Shown here piece by piece: positions 41,788-50,979 of a stretch of 64,000 bases of DNA. The stretch's first letter is position 1; each line of letters opens with the position of its first letter. The stretch spans positions 62,001 to 126,000 of the forward strand of contig DF237085.1 in assembly GCA_000708835.1 (NCBI GenBank). The letters are read 5' to 3'. The translations under genes and the position numbers were made by a program. This DNA comes from Klebsormidium nitens (taxonomy: Eukaryota; Streptophyta; Klebsormidiophyceae; Klebsormidiales; Klebsormidiaceae). The notes under the pieces were generated by a model. The model was not told the origin of the DNA and did no database searches. It saw nothing but the letters and a program-made list of their open reading frames with translations.

Positions 41788-43892
41788 ATGAACAAGGAGC
41801 TTGTAATCAGGAAGAGGATCCAAAGCATGTGAGGTTCCAAAGCTTCCTGCAGTTTTCGTGTGTGGACATTGGTGGCATGTCTCCTCTTTAGCTAAGCTGT
41901 ACCTTCGAATACTTCAACCGTACTCACTCAGGCCCCCCTTCAAACTTCCTGGAACACTCTTGTCCTCCTGTACAGACCTCTTAATTTTCAGCATAGCTCT
42001 GCACAAACTTCAGGGACTGTTGATACTTTTGCCCCGGGCTGAAGCTTGGCGCTTCTGAAAGAGTATGTGTCCTGTCCATACCGAAGCAGCGCTTTCCCAT
42101 GTCCAGCATTTGAATCAGAAGCAGATATAGCGCCACCACTAAAGCATCAAGGCTGAGTGGATTTTGTGGATTCTGGTTCCATGCAGTTACAACAAGGAGC
42201 GGGAAGACTTCCAAGAGTTGAAGGAGTACAATGACTACCTTGAGACCATAGAAGACATCGGTGAGTCATGCTATGAAACATCCCTCATGCGACATATCAT
42301 TGGCGGATTTAGCATGCAAAGGCTCTACTGGCGTGTCCTTTTGTCACTGTTTTGAGAGGTTCGAATTGGAAATCGTACGAAGTTTCTGCCCTTGACTGTT
42401 GTTCTTTCTTCAACATTCTCTTTAGTCTATTCATATAGACTAAACAGTGTCAAAACAGTTCTAATTTCACCTGTGTTTTGAACAGACTTCTGGCTTATGA
42501 ATCAGGAGGCCTGCTTGGTTCTGTCTTATTGTCCATTGCTTCATTTGAGCAGTGTGTCCAACAGGATCGATTAGATTCTGAATAATTGACAAAATCAGAT
42601 GCAACGCAAGCCCTGGCCATTGTTGATAATCCACCATAGACCATCGTCTGCAGTCTTCAATCTTGTTGAGGGCATTGATGTAACTGCGACTGAGGCCAGT
42701 GTGGCCCGCTATCAAGAAGAGAATCAGGAGCAGATTCTCTCGTCACACGCGCGGAAGGCAAGTCAACATCTGGATCAATTACTTGCAAGAAAAGTAGAGC
42801 CACTTCTCAAGCTCACACAATACCACTCAGATCTGCATCAACTGCTTCTGGATGTCAAGTGCTGATTTGGAGTACCTCGCTGTTCGAAGGCCCCTTGTGT
42901 ATGTTCTTGTCCAGAAAGGGAAAGATTTTACTGGACACATTCGAGATTGGCCTCGGTGGCGAATGTAAAGGTAAAACAGCTAAGACGTGTTGAAATGAGG
43001 GTTGTGTTTGTATGTGCAGGCAAGTGAAAAGGCAGCAAACTTGAAGGCCCAGAGGGCTGCTGTCGAGCCATCTGTTGAGGAACTCGAGGTAAACTTGCTC
43101 TCACTTCGGAGGGCTTATTGTCATTATTTCTTCGATCCGTCGAGAATTCTTCGATTCTTCAGTTGTTTGACCCCTCGACGGACTCATCAAGGTGTACAGA
43201 TGTCGAGCAAAGCGACGAGTATGACGTTGGGGTGCACGTACTTGCCTCTGGGAGTTGAATTGATCGTATCAACACGAGTCTGGTTGACTTGTTCTCGTTT
43301 TCTGGTTGTCTTCCCTTTGTTTCGATGATGCAGTCGCCAGGTTGGACAAGACTCTGGAATGGACTTGTTTGACATAGGATGATGATCATGAGCAAGGGAC
43401 CATCCACGTTGATATTCTGCCCACAGCAGCTCGGAGAAGGTTCGATAGCGAGGGACGTGTGTTAGAGCCGAAGGTATTTGTACTCTACTTTGGAGTTGTG
43501 TAGCCCCTCTCAGATCGACTCTGATCAAGAAAAGCTGTCTTTTAAGGCCTCCCATTTGCAACGGCTGCTGATTCGGGTACTCAATCAGTTGGCTTGCATG
43601 AAACGTCTCCATACTTAACCCACTGCAGGCGGAGCATGAAATCCATGGCAGTGCCGAGCGATCCGGCGGTATGCAATATGCCCCTTCCGCTCTGGGGCAT
43701 GCGCAGCCCCCAGCTGTCCCATTGCAGCCTACCCCTGTGGCGCAAGCACGACATGTGAATGGAGACTCTGAAGGGTTGGATGATGAGAGCCGAAGACTAC
43801 GGACAGAGTTGGCTGCGAAGGCAGGTGGATACGTGTCTGCCTTTGCAGTACGACGAGCAATTGACGAGGCTATGGCGAGCATTGCATTGTGA
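41788..43892 (+). CDS. MAT1: CDK-activating kinase assembly factor MAT1 (TFIIH subunit)
   Basis: MAT1 joins CDK7-class kinase and cyclin H into CAK and tethers it to TFIIH for transcription and repair. Exons: 41788-41828 (MNKELVIRKRIQS), 42187-42260 (YNKEREDFQELKEYNDYLET), 42654 to 42793 or 42853 (VFNLVEGIDVTATEASVARY), 43020-43088 (ASEKAANLKAQRAAVEPSVE), 43629-43892 (ending AGGYVSAFAVRRAIDEAMAS). Phases agree, giving 195 or 215 aa depending on the donor chosen for exon 3. The conserved central MAT1 helix region and the C-terminal cyclin-H/CDK7-contacting tail are clear. The N-terminal RING finger of animal and yeast MAT1/Tfb3 is not seen; either the plant-lineage protein lacks it here, or an upstream exon was missed. 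Confidence 0.85.
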
Positions 43893-44960
43893 AACTCGAG
43901 CATGCAGATATAGTGAGTGAGGCACTCGTTGACATGTCTAAGGTCTGATGCTGGCTTCCGAGTTCGACACCAAGTAAAATTCTCCATGCTGTGGGCAATC
44001 AAGCTAATTGGCAGTAGCAGCTACACTGGCAAGCAGCAGGAGTTCCCTCTGAATGCAGTGTAGGCTATATGCGTACAATCAACAAGATCAGAGCACGCAG
44101 CTTGGTCGTTTTAGTGTATGCTGACTCAACTTTGTAAGGCCCTTCTGCCACTAAGATGCTGTTTACATCAAACATAGCCTGGCCTTCTCCTGCAGAGTAT
44201 ATTAGTAAGATAGAGTGCCCGTTCTTGGCGACAATGAAACGGTGGGTGGTACAAGTACATACGATTCAACAATGTTAGATGCTAGGTACTGGCCCCGGTG
44301 CCTTCTACATCGCATCAAACATGCATACGTATGTGCCAGCGCGCGATCGCCGTAATTTGACCATATATAGTACCTGGTCCCATGATCGCCATGCATTTGC
44401 GCTGATTGTAATCCCATTGACTCTTTAATTGTTTGGTCGCTGCACAGCAATCATGGTTCGACCATGTCTACCTCGATTGCATGCATCCATATGTCGACAA
44501 CCTGCTTTAAAAGAGAACTGCAGAACCAGAACATTGCGGCTGACTCGGCACAAAAACCCATTTCATGAACGGATGCACTGAGCAGCCAGGAGTGGATTCA
44601 CAGGGGTCTCGACCGCCCTTTCTATCAAGCTTTCAACGCGAGTACTGCAATGAAAATCACAAGCATGGCCTTTCAGATGCATAGAACAGGTAAGCACACG
44701 GCTGTTTTGAGCCTTGCTGATATTTGAATGCATCAATCGACGTGGGCACGACGAGCAACATGGACTTACGGGACGCTCTGGTTTGAATGGATTCAACCAA
44801 GAATGTGCAGTATGGCAATGAAACAACTGCGGGCAGAACTTGGCTATGAGAGCAGTAACCGGACTTATAAATGTCGCAACTCGCTCAACACGTTTTTGTC
44901 AACCCATCAAATCGAATACCCAACCCTCAAGTTAACCTCGCTCAGTGTTTCACAGTCGGC
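43893..44960. other. Convergent intergenic region between MAT1 and plastocyanin
   Basis: No gene is supported. A long minus-strand frame (43187-44002) is antisense to MAT1 exons and is rejected. The stretch holds the 3' ends of both flanking transcripts. Confidence 0.4.
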
Positions 44961-46091
44961 TTAGCTGACGGTGATCTTGCCAGTCATGCCCGCTCCCTGG
45001 TGAGGCTCGCAATAGTACTCGTACTCGCCAGCCTTGGTCAAGGTGATGGTCACAACGTCACCCTTGGCGTTGACGAGGTCCTAGCAAAGACAAGAGAGCC
45101 GGGTCAAGCTTGTTTACCGTGTGCCACAATGCACATTGATGCAGACTGTATGACAGCTGTCAACTCCGTAACACATGTGCAAAGCACAATCTTCAAGGAC
45201 GAAAGCCCTTGAAGATGTCATACATTCGATATGTCATCGTCTCTCGTCTACCCTTCCCACAATGTGCCCTTTCTGACGGATTCTTTATCATGTTGCATAT
45301 TTTCTGCTGTAATGACCACAGGAGGTGCCCCTCAAGAATGCATTGAAGTCCACATAAACCTCGCATTCCCTGTAATTCTCCAACACAAACTCACAACTAC
45401 AAAGGGCTGAAAGACATAGGAGTCTCTGTTTGCCGCCTACAAATTCCCCCTACTGATGCAGTCCAGCTGACGAATACAAAACCTACAGATTCCCCGTCCT
45501 GATACAGTCCAGCTGACTTTTTCAAACCCCCCCCTCTGCTAGGGAAGGGATTCGCTAGAATCAACGACTATCTCAGACACGAGCGCGCAATCATCATTGA
45601 CCACAAAGCACAGTATCAGAAGATTCAGTGCTGAAGATTAAGTACTATGTAAGCTTGTGACAGTACAGTCAGGTCTGACCACCAAACAACATGCTGGCCA
45701 CCCCAACACACAGGAGAGGGTGACTTACATCGTGAGACAGAGCGCCAGCGTCCACGCCTGCAGGAACCGCATCCTCATCGAACACGATGTTGTGGGGGAA
45801 CCCAGCATTGTTCGTGAAAGTGATGGTCTCGCCAGCAGACACATTCACAGAGCTAGGGATGAAGGCGAGCTCGCCACCGTCTCCCCCCATCTTAATGTTA
45901 GCAGCGTTGGCGCTGAAAGCAACGGCAAGGGTGGCGACCGACACACCCGCGGTCTGAGCAATCTTCTTAAAGCTGGGGAGAGCTGCGCGGGGGGCCACAA
46001 CCCGGGGGCCGGTCATGGCAGCGGGCTTGGCAGCGACCGCAAGGCCAGCCACGGAGGAGACGCACCGGGAGGAGGCGAGAGCGGAAGCCAT
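44961..46091 (-). CDS. PETE: Plastocyanin precursor, chloroplast thylakoid lumen
   Basis: Small blue-copper protein carrying electrons from cytochrome f to photosystem I. Two exons, 45729-46091 and 44961-45080 (donor GTAAGT, acceptor CTAG), give 160 aa. The N-terminus is bipartite: a Ser/Ala-rich chloroplast transit segment ([20 protein letters not shown]), then a lumenal targeting signal [21 protein letters not shown]. The mature 97-residue protein starts about [14 protein letters not shown]. Type I copper ligands are His37 ([11 protein letters not shown]), Cys82 (YYCEP), His85 and Met90 (PHQGAGM). The loop ALSHDDLVN is two residues shorter than in land plants, as in Chlamydomonas-type plastocyanins. 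The intron is about 650 bases. A LINE fragment and an assembly gap lie about 350 bases upstream. Confidence 0.97.
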
Positions 46092-46356
46092 GGCGTTAGG
46101 AGGAAGGCACGAGCAGCGAGTTGAGAGGAGCTCTTTTAATTTAGCAGAACTGCAATTGATCGGAGGAAGAGACTCGGAGAAACAGTCTTCGCTGCAAACT
46201 TTAAAATTAAAGTTTATTACCTTGCAGCAAGGAATGTTCTTAATATTTGGAAGCAGTTTGAAATCTTCCAGGGGGGGTCAATCCAAGAAATTTCTACGTT
46301 TTGTGGGGGACGATCTCCGGCGCCATAGTGCCCATGGAAATGAAAGCATGGAGGGG

Positions 46357-46363
46357 TATATAT
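46357..46363 (-). promoter_or_regulatory. Putative TATA box of the plastocyanin gene
   Basis: On the minus strand GATATATACCCC lies about 270 bases before the ATG, with an ATTGG (inverted CCAAT) word immediately upstream. It is a plausible core promoter just inside the sequence left of the assembly gap. Confidence 0.5.
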
Positions 46364-46438
46364 CGCCAATGCGCAACAGCAGCGGCCAATTAGGTGCACA
46401 TATGGGCGAGAGACAGAGGCAGAGACTGCTGCTAAGGG

Positions 46439-46519
46439 NNNNNNNNNNNNNNNNNNNNNNNNNNNNNNNNNNNNNNNNNNNNNNNNNNNNNNNNNNNNNN
46501 NNNNNNNNNNNNNNNNNNN
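46439..46519. other. Assembly gap of 81 N
   Basis: Unknown bases. The true length may differ. The gap separates the plastocyanin promoter from the retrotransposon and hides the left boundary of that element. A frame that appears to run through the gap (46015-47463) is an artefact. Confidence 0.98.
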
Positions 46520-48000
46520 TCGATCAAGGATTACACAACATCAGCGCCCTTCAGTCATGCATAAGGGCCGAATTCATGCAGACCGCTCTTCAAGCCGTAG
46601 ACTTACCTTGCCGTGTCACGTCACAAATCTGCTACACGCACCTCCGCCACCACCTTAAAGGGATTGAACCTTTCAGCCGACTTGGCCGTGACCTCCCATG
46701 GACGGGTCGTAAATTCTCGCCGCTGTTTCAGGGAGTTCGCCAACACCTGAACAAGATGAACATGTCCCTCAGAGTTTTGTTTGATACTCGCGCCGATATG
46801 AGCAGCCGCAAGATCAGGCACACGCTCGCTCCGATTGCACACGAACATCAGATGCTTCTTCTAGTATGTAAGGGTCTCTCAGAAACCCACACTACCAGAC
46901 TGCTACAAAACCTCTCCCGCGCCGGCATAACCGACCTAGAGGATCTCTCACCGCTGTTTGAAACCACAATAGCAGAACTGGCAAACAGCGGAACCGATAT
47001 AAGTCCCAGAGAACGGTGGGAAAGTCACAAAGGGCGCCCCACAAGAACTGCCCAAGAACTCATACAAGACAGGTCAACAAAAACTCCCAACTTTATACTA
47101 CATCCAGATCTACGGATCCCTGGAGCAAGTGCAATGCAACTCAAACTCCTACGACTACTTATCCGCATCTATATCGAACAACTTTTGGAACCTTTTGCAC
47201 GCAGCAATTCCCAACCCAGCAAAGAGACGCAAACCAACTGGGGACTGCACAAGAAACACTCACTCGATGTTACCAAAGCATACCCAGATGGAAGCACAAA
47301 CAAGGACCAGTCCAGAACAAGGATTCGGGATTTACTTCCCAGAACTGGACCAAACCGACTCATACAAGAAAGTACTGTCCCGTATTCCCGGATACCAAAG
47401 TATTGCACGTGCCGAAGCGTTCGGAGTACTTGCAGCACTTATACTCACAAAACAAGAAACTAACCTCACCATACACTGCGACAGAAAACCTCTGGTCGAT
47501 CAGATTAACAAATTCCAGAAGAGGAAACCTTGCGCACACGAGCTGCGCCGGCTGAAAGATGGATCACTGCAACTACGAATCCTTGAAGAGATCCAAGCGC
47601 GAACAGGACATACAACAATTGTCCATGTCAAAGCTCACATGCGGGATAAGCCCACAGTCACCCCGTCTGGACAGGAACCTGACACCCCACAAATCGCAGC
47701 AACTAAAGAGCATCAAGAACATAACAAAAAGGCAGACGCAATTGCTAAAATGAGCATCGAGGGAGAAGACCTTACAGTCCCAGACGAGCAGAAATATTTA
47801 GCACCTGTCTCCATCCTACTCGACGGACTCGGAGACAAACGGTCAAGCCCCACCTTTGAAAACCACCCCCTCAAACTCTACCAAACCACGTACAGACAAA
47901 CACGGCAAATCTACCAATACAATGGCAAATGGCACGAATACCTGTTCAATGAAAGTATATGGCAAACCCCCTCACTATCTATACTTCATGGCAAAAAAGA
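46520..48000 (+). pseudogene. Frameshifted retrotransposon segment with RNase H domain
   Basis: Frame 1 (46520 to about 47310) ends with YPDGSTNKDQ, the first RNase H aspartate. Frame 2 then continues SPEQGFGIYFPELDQ, RAEAFGVLAALIL (Glu), LTIHCDRKPLVDQI (Asp) and NKKADAIAKMS (Asp), completing the D-E-D-D set. A one-base change near 47305 explains the jump. A second jump to frame 3 occurs near 47980. No RT catalytic YXDD-type motif is visible in the part right of the gap. Confidence 0.7.
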
Positions 48001-49964
48001 CTACCCGCTCAAAAAATTTATGGTACAAATTCAGGCTAGGCAGAACCCTACCAACACTGCATCGTCTCCACAAGATCCGGCCACAAATCTTCCCGGACAC
48101 AAAGTGCTATCTATGCAATCAAGAAATCAACGAAACAATCGAACACATCAGTTACTGGTGCCCATTCTTTGAAAAGAATCGACAAAATCTCATACAAGAA
48201 TGCACGACCATATGCAAACGGCAGACCAGCAGAGTTTCCCGGAACGAGATCAGCCGCACCCTGCGGAACTGCCTTTTCTCCCCAACACAGGACTCGGAGC
48301 GGCTTCTATCTGCAGGCCAACTCCCCCTGTCTCTGAAAACATGGCTCATGGCCAACTCCAAAACAACCGAAGACGCCACAGAGAAAGCGGGGAAGAAAAT
48401 CCACCGGACAATAATCTCAGCGTACAAAGAGATGTGGAATGCGCGCTGTGCTGAAATGCGCGATCGCAAACTCTTGTTCAAGGACAGACTCAAACTTTTC
48501 CCGATACAAAAACCTCTACATGAGATGACCGAAGACGACTTCCTGAGCTTTGCAAAAGCCTGGCAAAAGCAAGAGAAGAAGAATAACCCGACCACTGACC
48601 GGAATCGCCTTCCCCAGAAGGCAGGAGCTCGAACAGGAAACAAACGGACTGTGGGCACCAACGGACCCCCATCCATCCGAGGTAAACCTACACAGTCCAA
48701 CGGAAGTAAGTTAGCAGAGCCTACAATTACAAACTCAAAAGCACCCGTTGCCAAAAATATTGCACAGCACAACAACCTCAAACGCCTAAGAAATCCTACC
48801 ACACAAAACCCAAAACCTAATGACGCCTTCGAAACGGATGACGAATACTTCAAAGGCCTGTTACACAAACAAATAGTAGCGGGCGATGGAAACTGCCTCT
48901 TCCGAGCCTTCCTTCGAGCTGTAGGCCAGTGCGACAGTAATCACGACCAACTTCGTCAGGCCTGTGTCCAGCATATCATCGCACACTGGCCCCGATACAA
49001 TGCCCAAGCCAATTGGATTCATAGGGAAGCGCCACAATTACAGGCAATGCAACACCCCTTCCCGACAGCCACACACTACAAAGACTATATGCTCCTGACC
49101 GATAGTGCATGGGGCTCTGATCTGGAGGCCCTGGCAGCAGCCGAACTGCACAATCGGTCAATCCTAATCTGGTCAACAAGAGGCAATATACATGGATTCC
49201 TCATGAACTATACGGAACAAACAGCCACCCAAGGAGCAATACACCTGCTACACTCTGGGAATCATTACGATGCTCTTATACCAAGCTCGGTTGATCGAAA
49301 TCGACTCAGCACTAGCATCCTCGCAACAAGATCTTCTGCAAGATTTGCCTCAAGAATTGACTTGACGGTACGGTTGATGAACACAGAACCACAACTAAAA
49401 CGACAGAAGACAGGACCCACATCGGATAACAGGACACAACCCGAGCACAGCAAGCTGAAGGTCAAATCTCTTCGTTCCTCTGACCATGAATCACACAACC
49501 ACCAAGCGGACAGCCAAGTGCCACCCCCAACCCCCCATCAAAAAGGCCCCCAGATGCCCCAACCGCTGCCTCATACTATAACTTCCAACAAAACACAACC
49601 ACTTCACGTTTCCAATCCGGAAGCTCACACGCTCTTAGGCAAACGAAGACTTCCCCTGTGGCTGACAGACAATGCAAAAAACTTTACTACCAAAAGACAG
49701 CGCCTACTCAATATGAAACCAGACCACCTAGCACACACCATGACCAGCAATCAGCAGAAGTTTGGCACTGCAGCCATCAACACTAAAAGGAAGAGGCCCC
49801 ACCAGCAGCAACCCTGCCCAGCAACCCAGGTTACCAAAAAACCCAAGTGCAAACTCACCTCAATTACAATGGAGACAATGACGGGACGGTTGCCCAGCAA
49901 TCAACACCACCTTACCCAAACGCGGACCGCCCACCAGCAGCCCTGCGCCCAAAGAACACGATAA
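47856..49964 (+). CDS. Retrotransposon ORF with RT-type zinc finger and OTU protease domain
   Basis: Open frame of 702 codons; the true element sequence probably enters it near 47980. KFRLGRTLPTLHRLHKIRP leads into CYLCNQEINETIEHISYWC (about residues 82-100), a CX2CX9HX4C finger typical of the zf-RVT module after LINE RNase H domains. About residues 335-470 form an OTU-type cysteine protease: VAGDGNCLFRAFLRAVGQ holds the nucleophile Cys with its Asp neighbour, and HSGNHYDALIP holds the catalytic His. The tail is Pro/Gln/Thr-rich with Lys-Arg clusters (KRRLPLW, TKRKRPHQQQ). Proteolytic or deubiquitinating activity is inferred from motif only. Confidence 0.8.
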   Translation: MKTTPSNSTKPRTDKHGKSTNTMANGTNTCSMKVYGKPPHYLYFMAKKTTRSKNLWYKFRLGRTLPTLHRLHKIRPQIFPDTKCYLCNQEINETIEHISYWCPFFEKNRQNLIQECTTICKRQTSRVSRNEISRTLRNCLFSPTQDSERLLSAGQLPLSLKTWLMANSKTTEDATEKAGKKIHRTIISAYKEMWNARCAEMRDRKLLFKDRLKLFPIQKPLHEMTEDDFLSFAKAWQKQEKKNNPTTDRNRLPQKAGARTGNKRTVGTNGPPSIRGKPTQSNGSKLAEPTITNSKAPVAKNIAQHNNLKRLRNPTTQNPKPNDAFETDDEYFKGLLHKQIVAGDGNCLFRAFLRAVGQCDSNHDQLRQACVQHIIAHWPRYNAQANWIHREAPQLQAMQHPFPTATHYKDYMLLTDSAWGSDLEALAAAELHNRSILIWSTRGNIHGFLMNYTEQTATQGAIHLLHSGNHYDALIPSSVDRNRLSTSILATRSSARFASRIDLTVRLMNTEPQLKRQKTGPTSDNRTQPEHSKLKVKSLRSSDHESHNHQADSQVPPPTPHQKGPQMPQPLPHTITSNKTQPLHVSNPEAHTLLGKRRLPLWLTDNAKNFTTKRQRLLNMKPDHLAHTMTSNQQKFGTAAINTKRKRPHQQQPCPATQVTKKPKCKLTSITMETMTGRLPSNQHHLTQTRTAHQQPCAQRTR

Positions 49965-50139
49965 CCCCAGGAGACCACTCCAGCCGCTGTGCCCCAACAT
50001 GCAGACGGTGACCAGACTCAACTACGACTCAGTGTGACAGAATCGCCAGTAAAAGCGCGCCATCGCGTATGCCAGCCAGCAGTCTCCTTTTGACGAGCTG
50101 CTTACGGCCAGATTGTTGACCCAAAAAAAAAAAAAAAAA

Positions 50140-50979
50140 CCCTTGCTCCGCTGAACGCTTATGCGTCTCAAAGCCACTGTCCGCCCCACTGCTCCAAGCT
50201 CGCCACGCGCTACTGCGCCGCGGCTCGATGGTCAAACCCTGTCCGCTCGCGTCCCCGCGCGCGGTCCTAAATCCGCCGATCGAGTCCACGTCACCACCGC
50301 GAACCTTCAAACCATTCGCGGACGGTCAGCACTGGATCAGAGCCTTTACAGATCTCTGGACCATGCACCCGACTTTGACTCGCTCGGTGGGTTCGGCCCA
50401 AAATTTTATGATCGACCATCAGCAGCAGCGCAAGCAGTGCATAAGTTTTACACGAGACTCTAGTCGATAGAGCTCCTTAGTTTTCAGCTTGAGAAGCTGG
50501 CACAGACTGTGAATCGAGGTCAAAGCGCCAGGCCTTCATTGACCTTGCTTCATCGGGGCATGGCGATAGGTCTTGAAGATCCAAGAGCCAAACGCATCAG
50601 ATGGTGAAGACATGATATCGTCTAGGGCCGTCAGTCTCAGGCCGTCAGTCTCGAAGTTGTGGTCCGGTGAAGGGAATTAAAGACAGCTTACTGGCGGGGT
50701 CAGGTGCATATGCATGGCTGCAACCACCTCATAGCAGCTGTGGTTCCTGCCACCGGTTTGGGCCAAATTTGGTGACGTCCAGGAGGGAATGACCTGGATG
50801 GCAAGGATGCAAAGTGCGTCGATTTTGAGAAATGGACTTCAAGCCGTTCCCTAGTTGTTGTGCATTCCGCATTCTTTGGCACACCCTCTGGTGCATTGTA
50901 TGCGGGCGCCTGATGAGTGCCATGTTGAGCGGCTAGTCTGTGGCTGCACGTAACGCATTCCGTTGGGAGGTCCCCGAGC
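50140..50979. other. Intergenic region between the LINE and SPINDLY
   Basis: Presumed promoter and 5' leader of the SPINDLY gene. A 100-codon frame at 50161-50463 overlaps an antisense frame of similar length and shows no motif, so it is not called. Confidence 0.4.

Larger units (their letters stand above)
46520..50139 (+). mobile_element. 3' part of a LINE-type non-LTR retrotransposon with an OTU domain
   Basis: From the gap edge the sequence encodes, in one direction, a region where a reverse transcriptase C-terminal part would be expected, an RNase H domain, an RT-type zinc finger, a long linker, an OTU cysteine protease-like domain and a Pro/Gln/Lys-rich tail. A stop at 49962-49964 is followed by a 158-base trailer and a run of 17 A (50123-50139), the expected 3' end of a LINE. 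The coding frame shifts twice (near 47305 and near 47980), so the copy is probably defective. Endonuclease and RT cores are not present; they are either lost by 5' truncation or lie in the gap. Target-site duplications cannot be assessed. Confidence 0.85.

Noticed and set aside
43187-44002. A 271-codon minus-strand frame
   Set aside because: It is antisense to the MAT1 C-terminal exon and its intron, with no recognisable domain.
46015-47463. A 482-codon plus-strand frame running through the N gap
   Set aside because: It begins antisense to plastocyanin and passes through 81 unknown bases. Only the part right of the gap belongs to the retrotransposon.
48152-48868. A 238-codon minus-strand frame
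   Set aside because: It is the antisense shadow of the retrotransposon ORF, with low-complexity composition.
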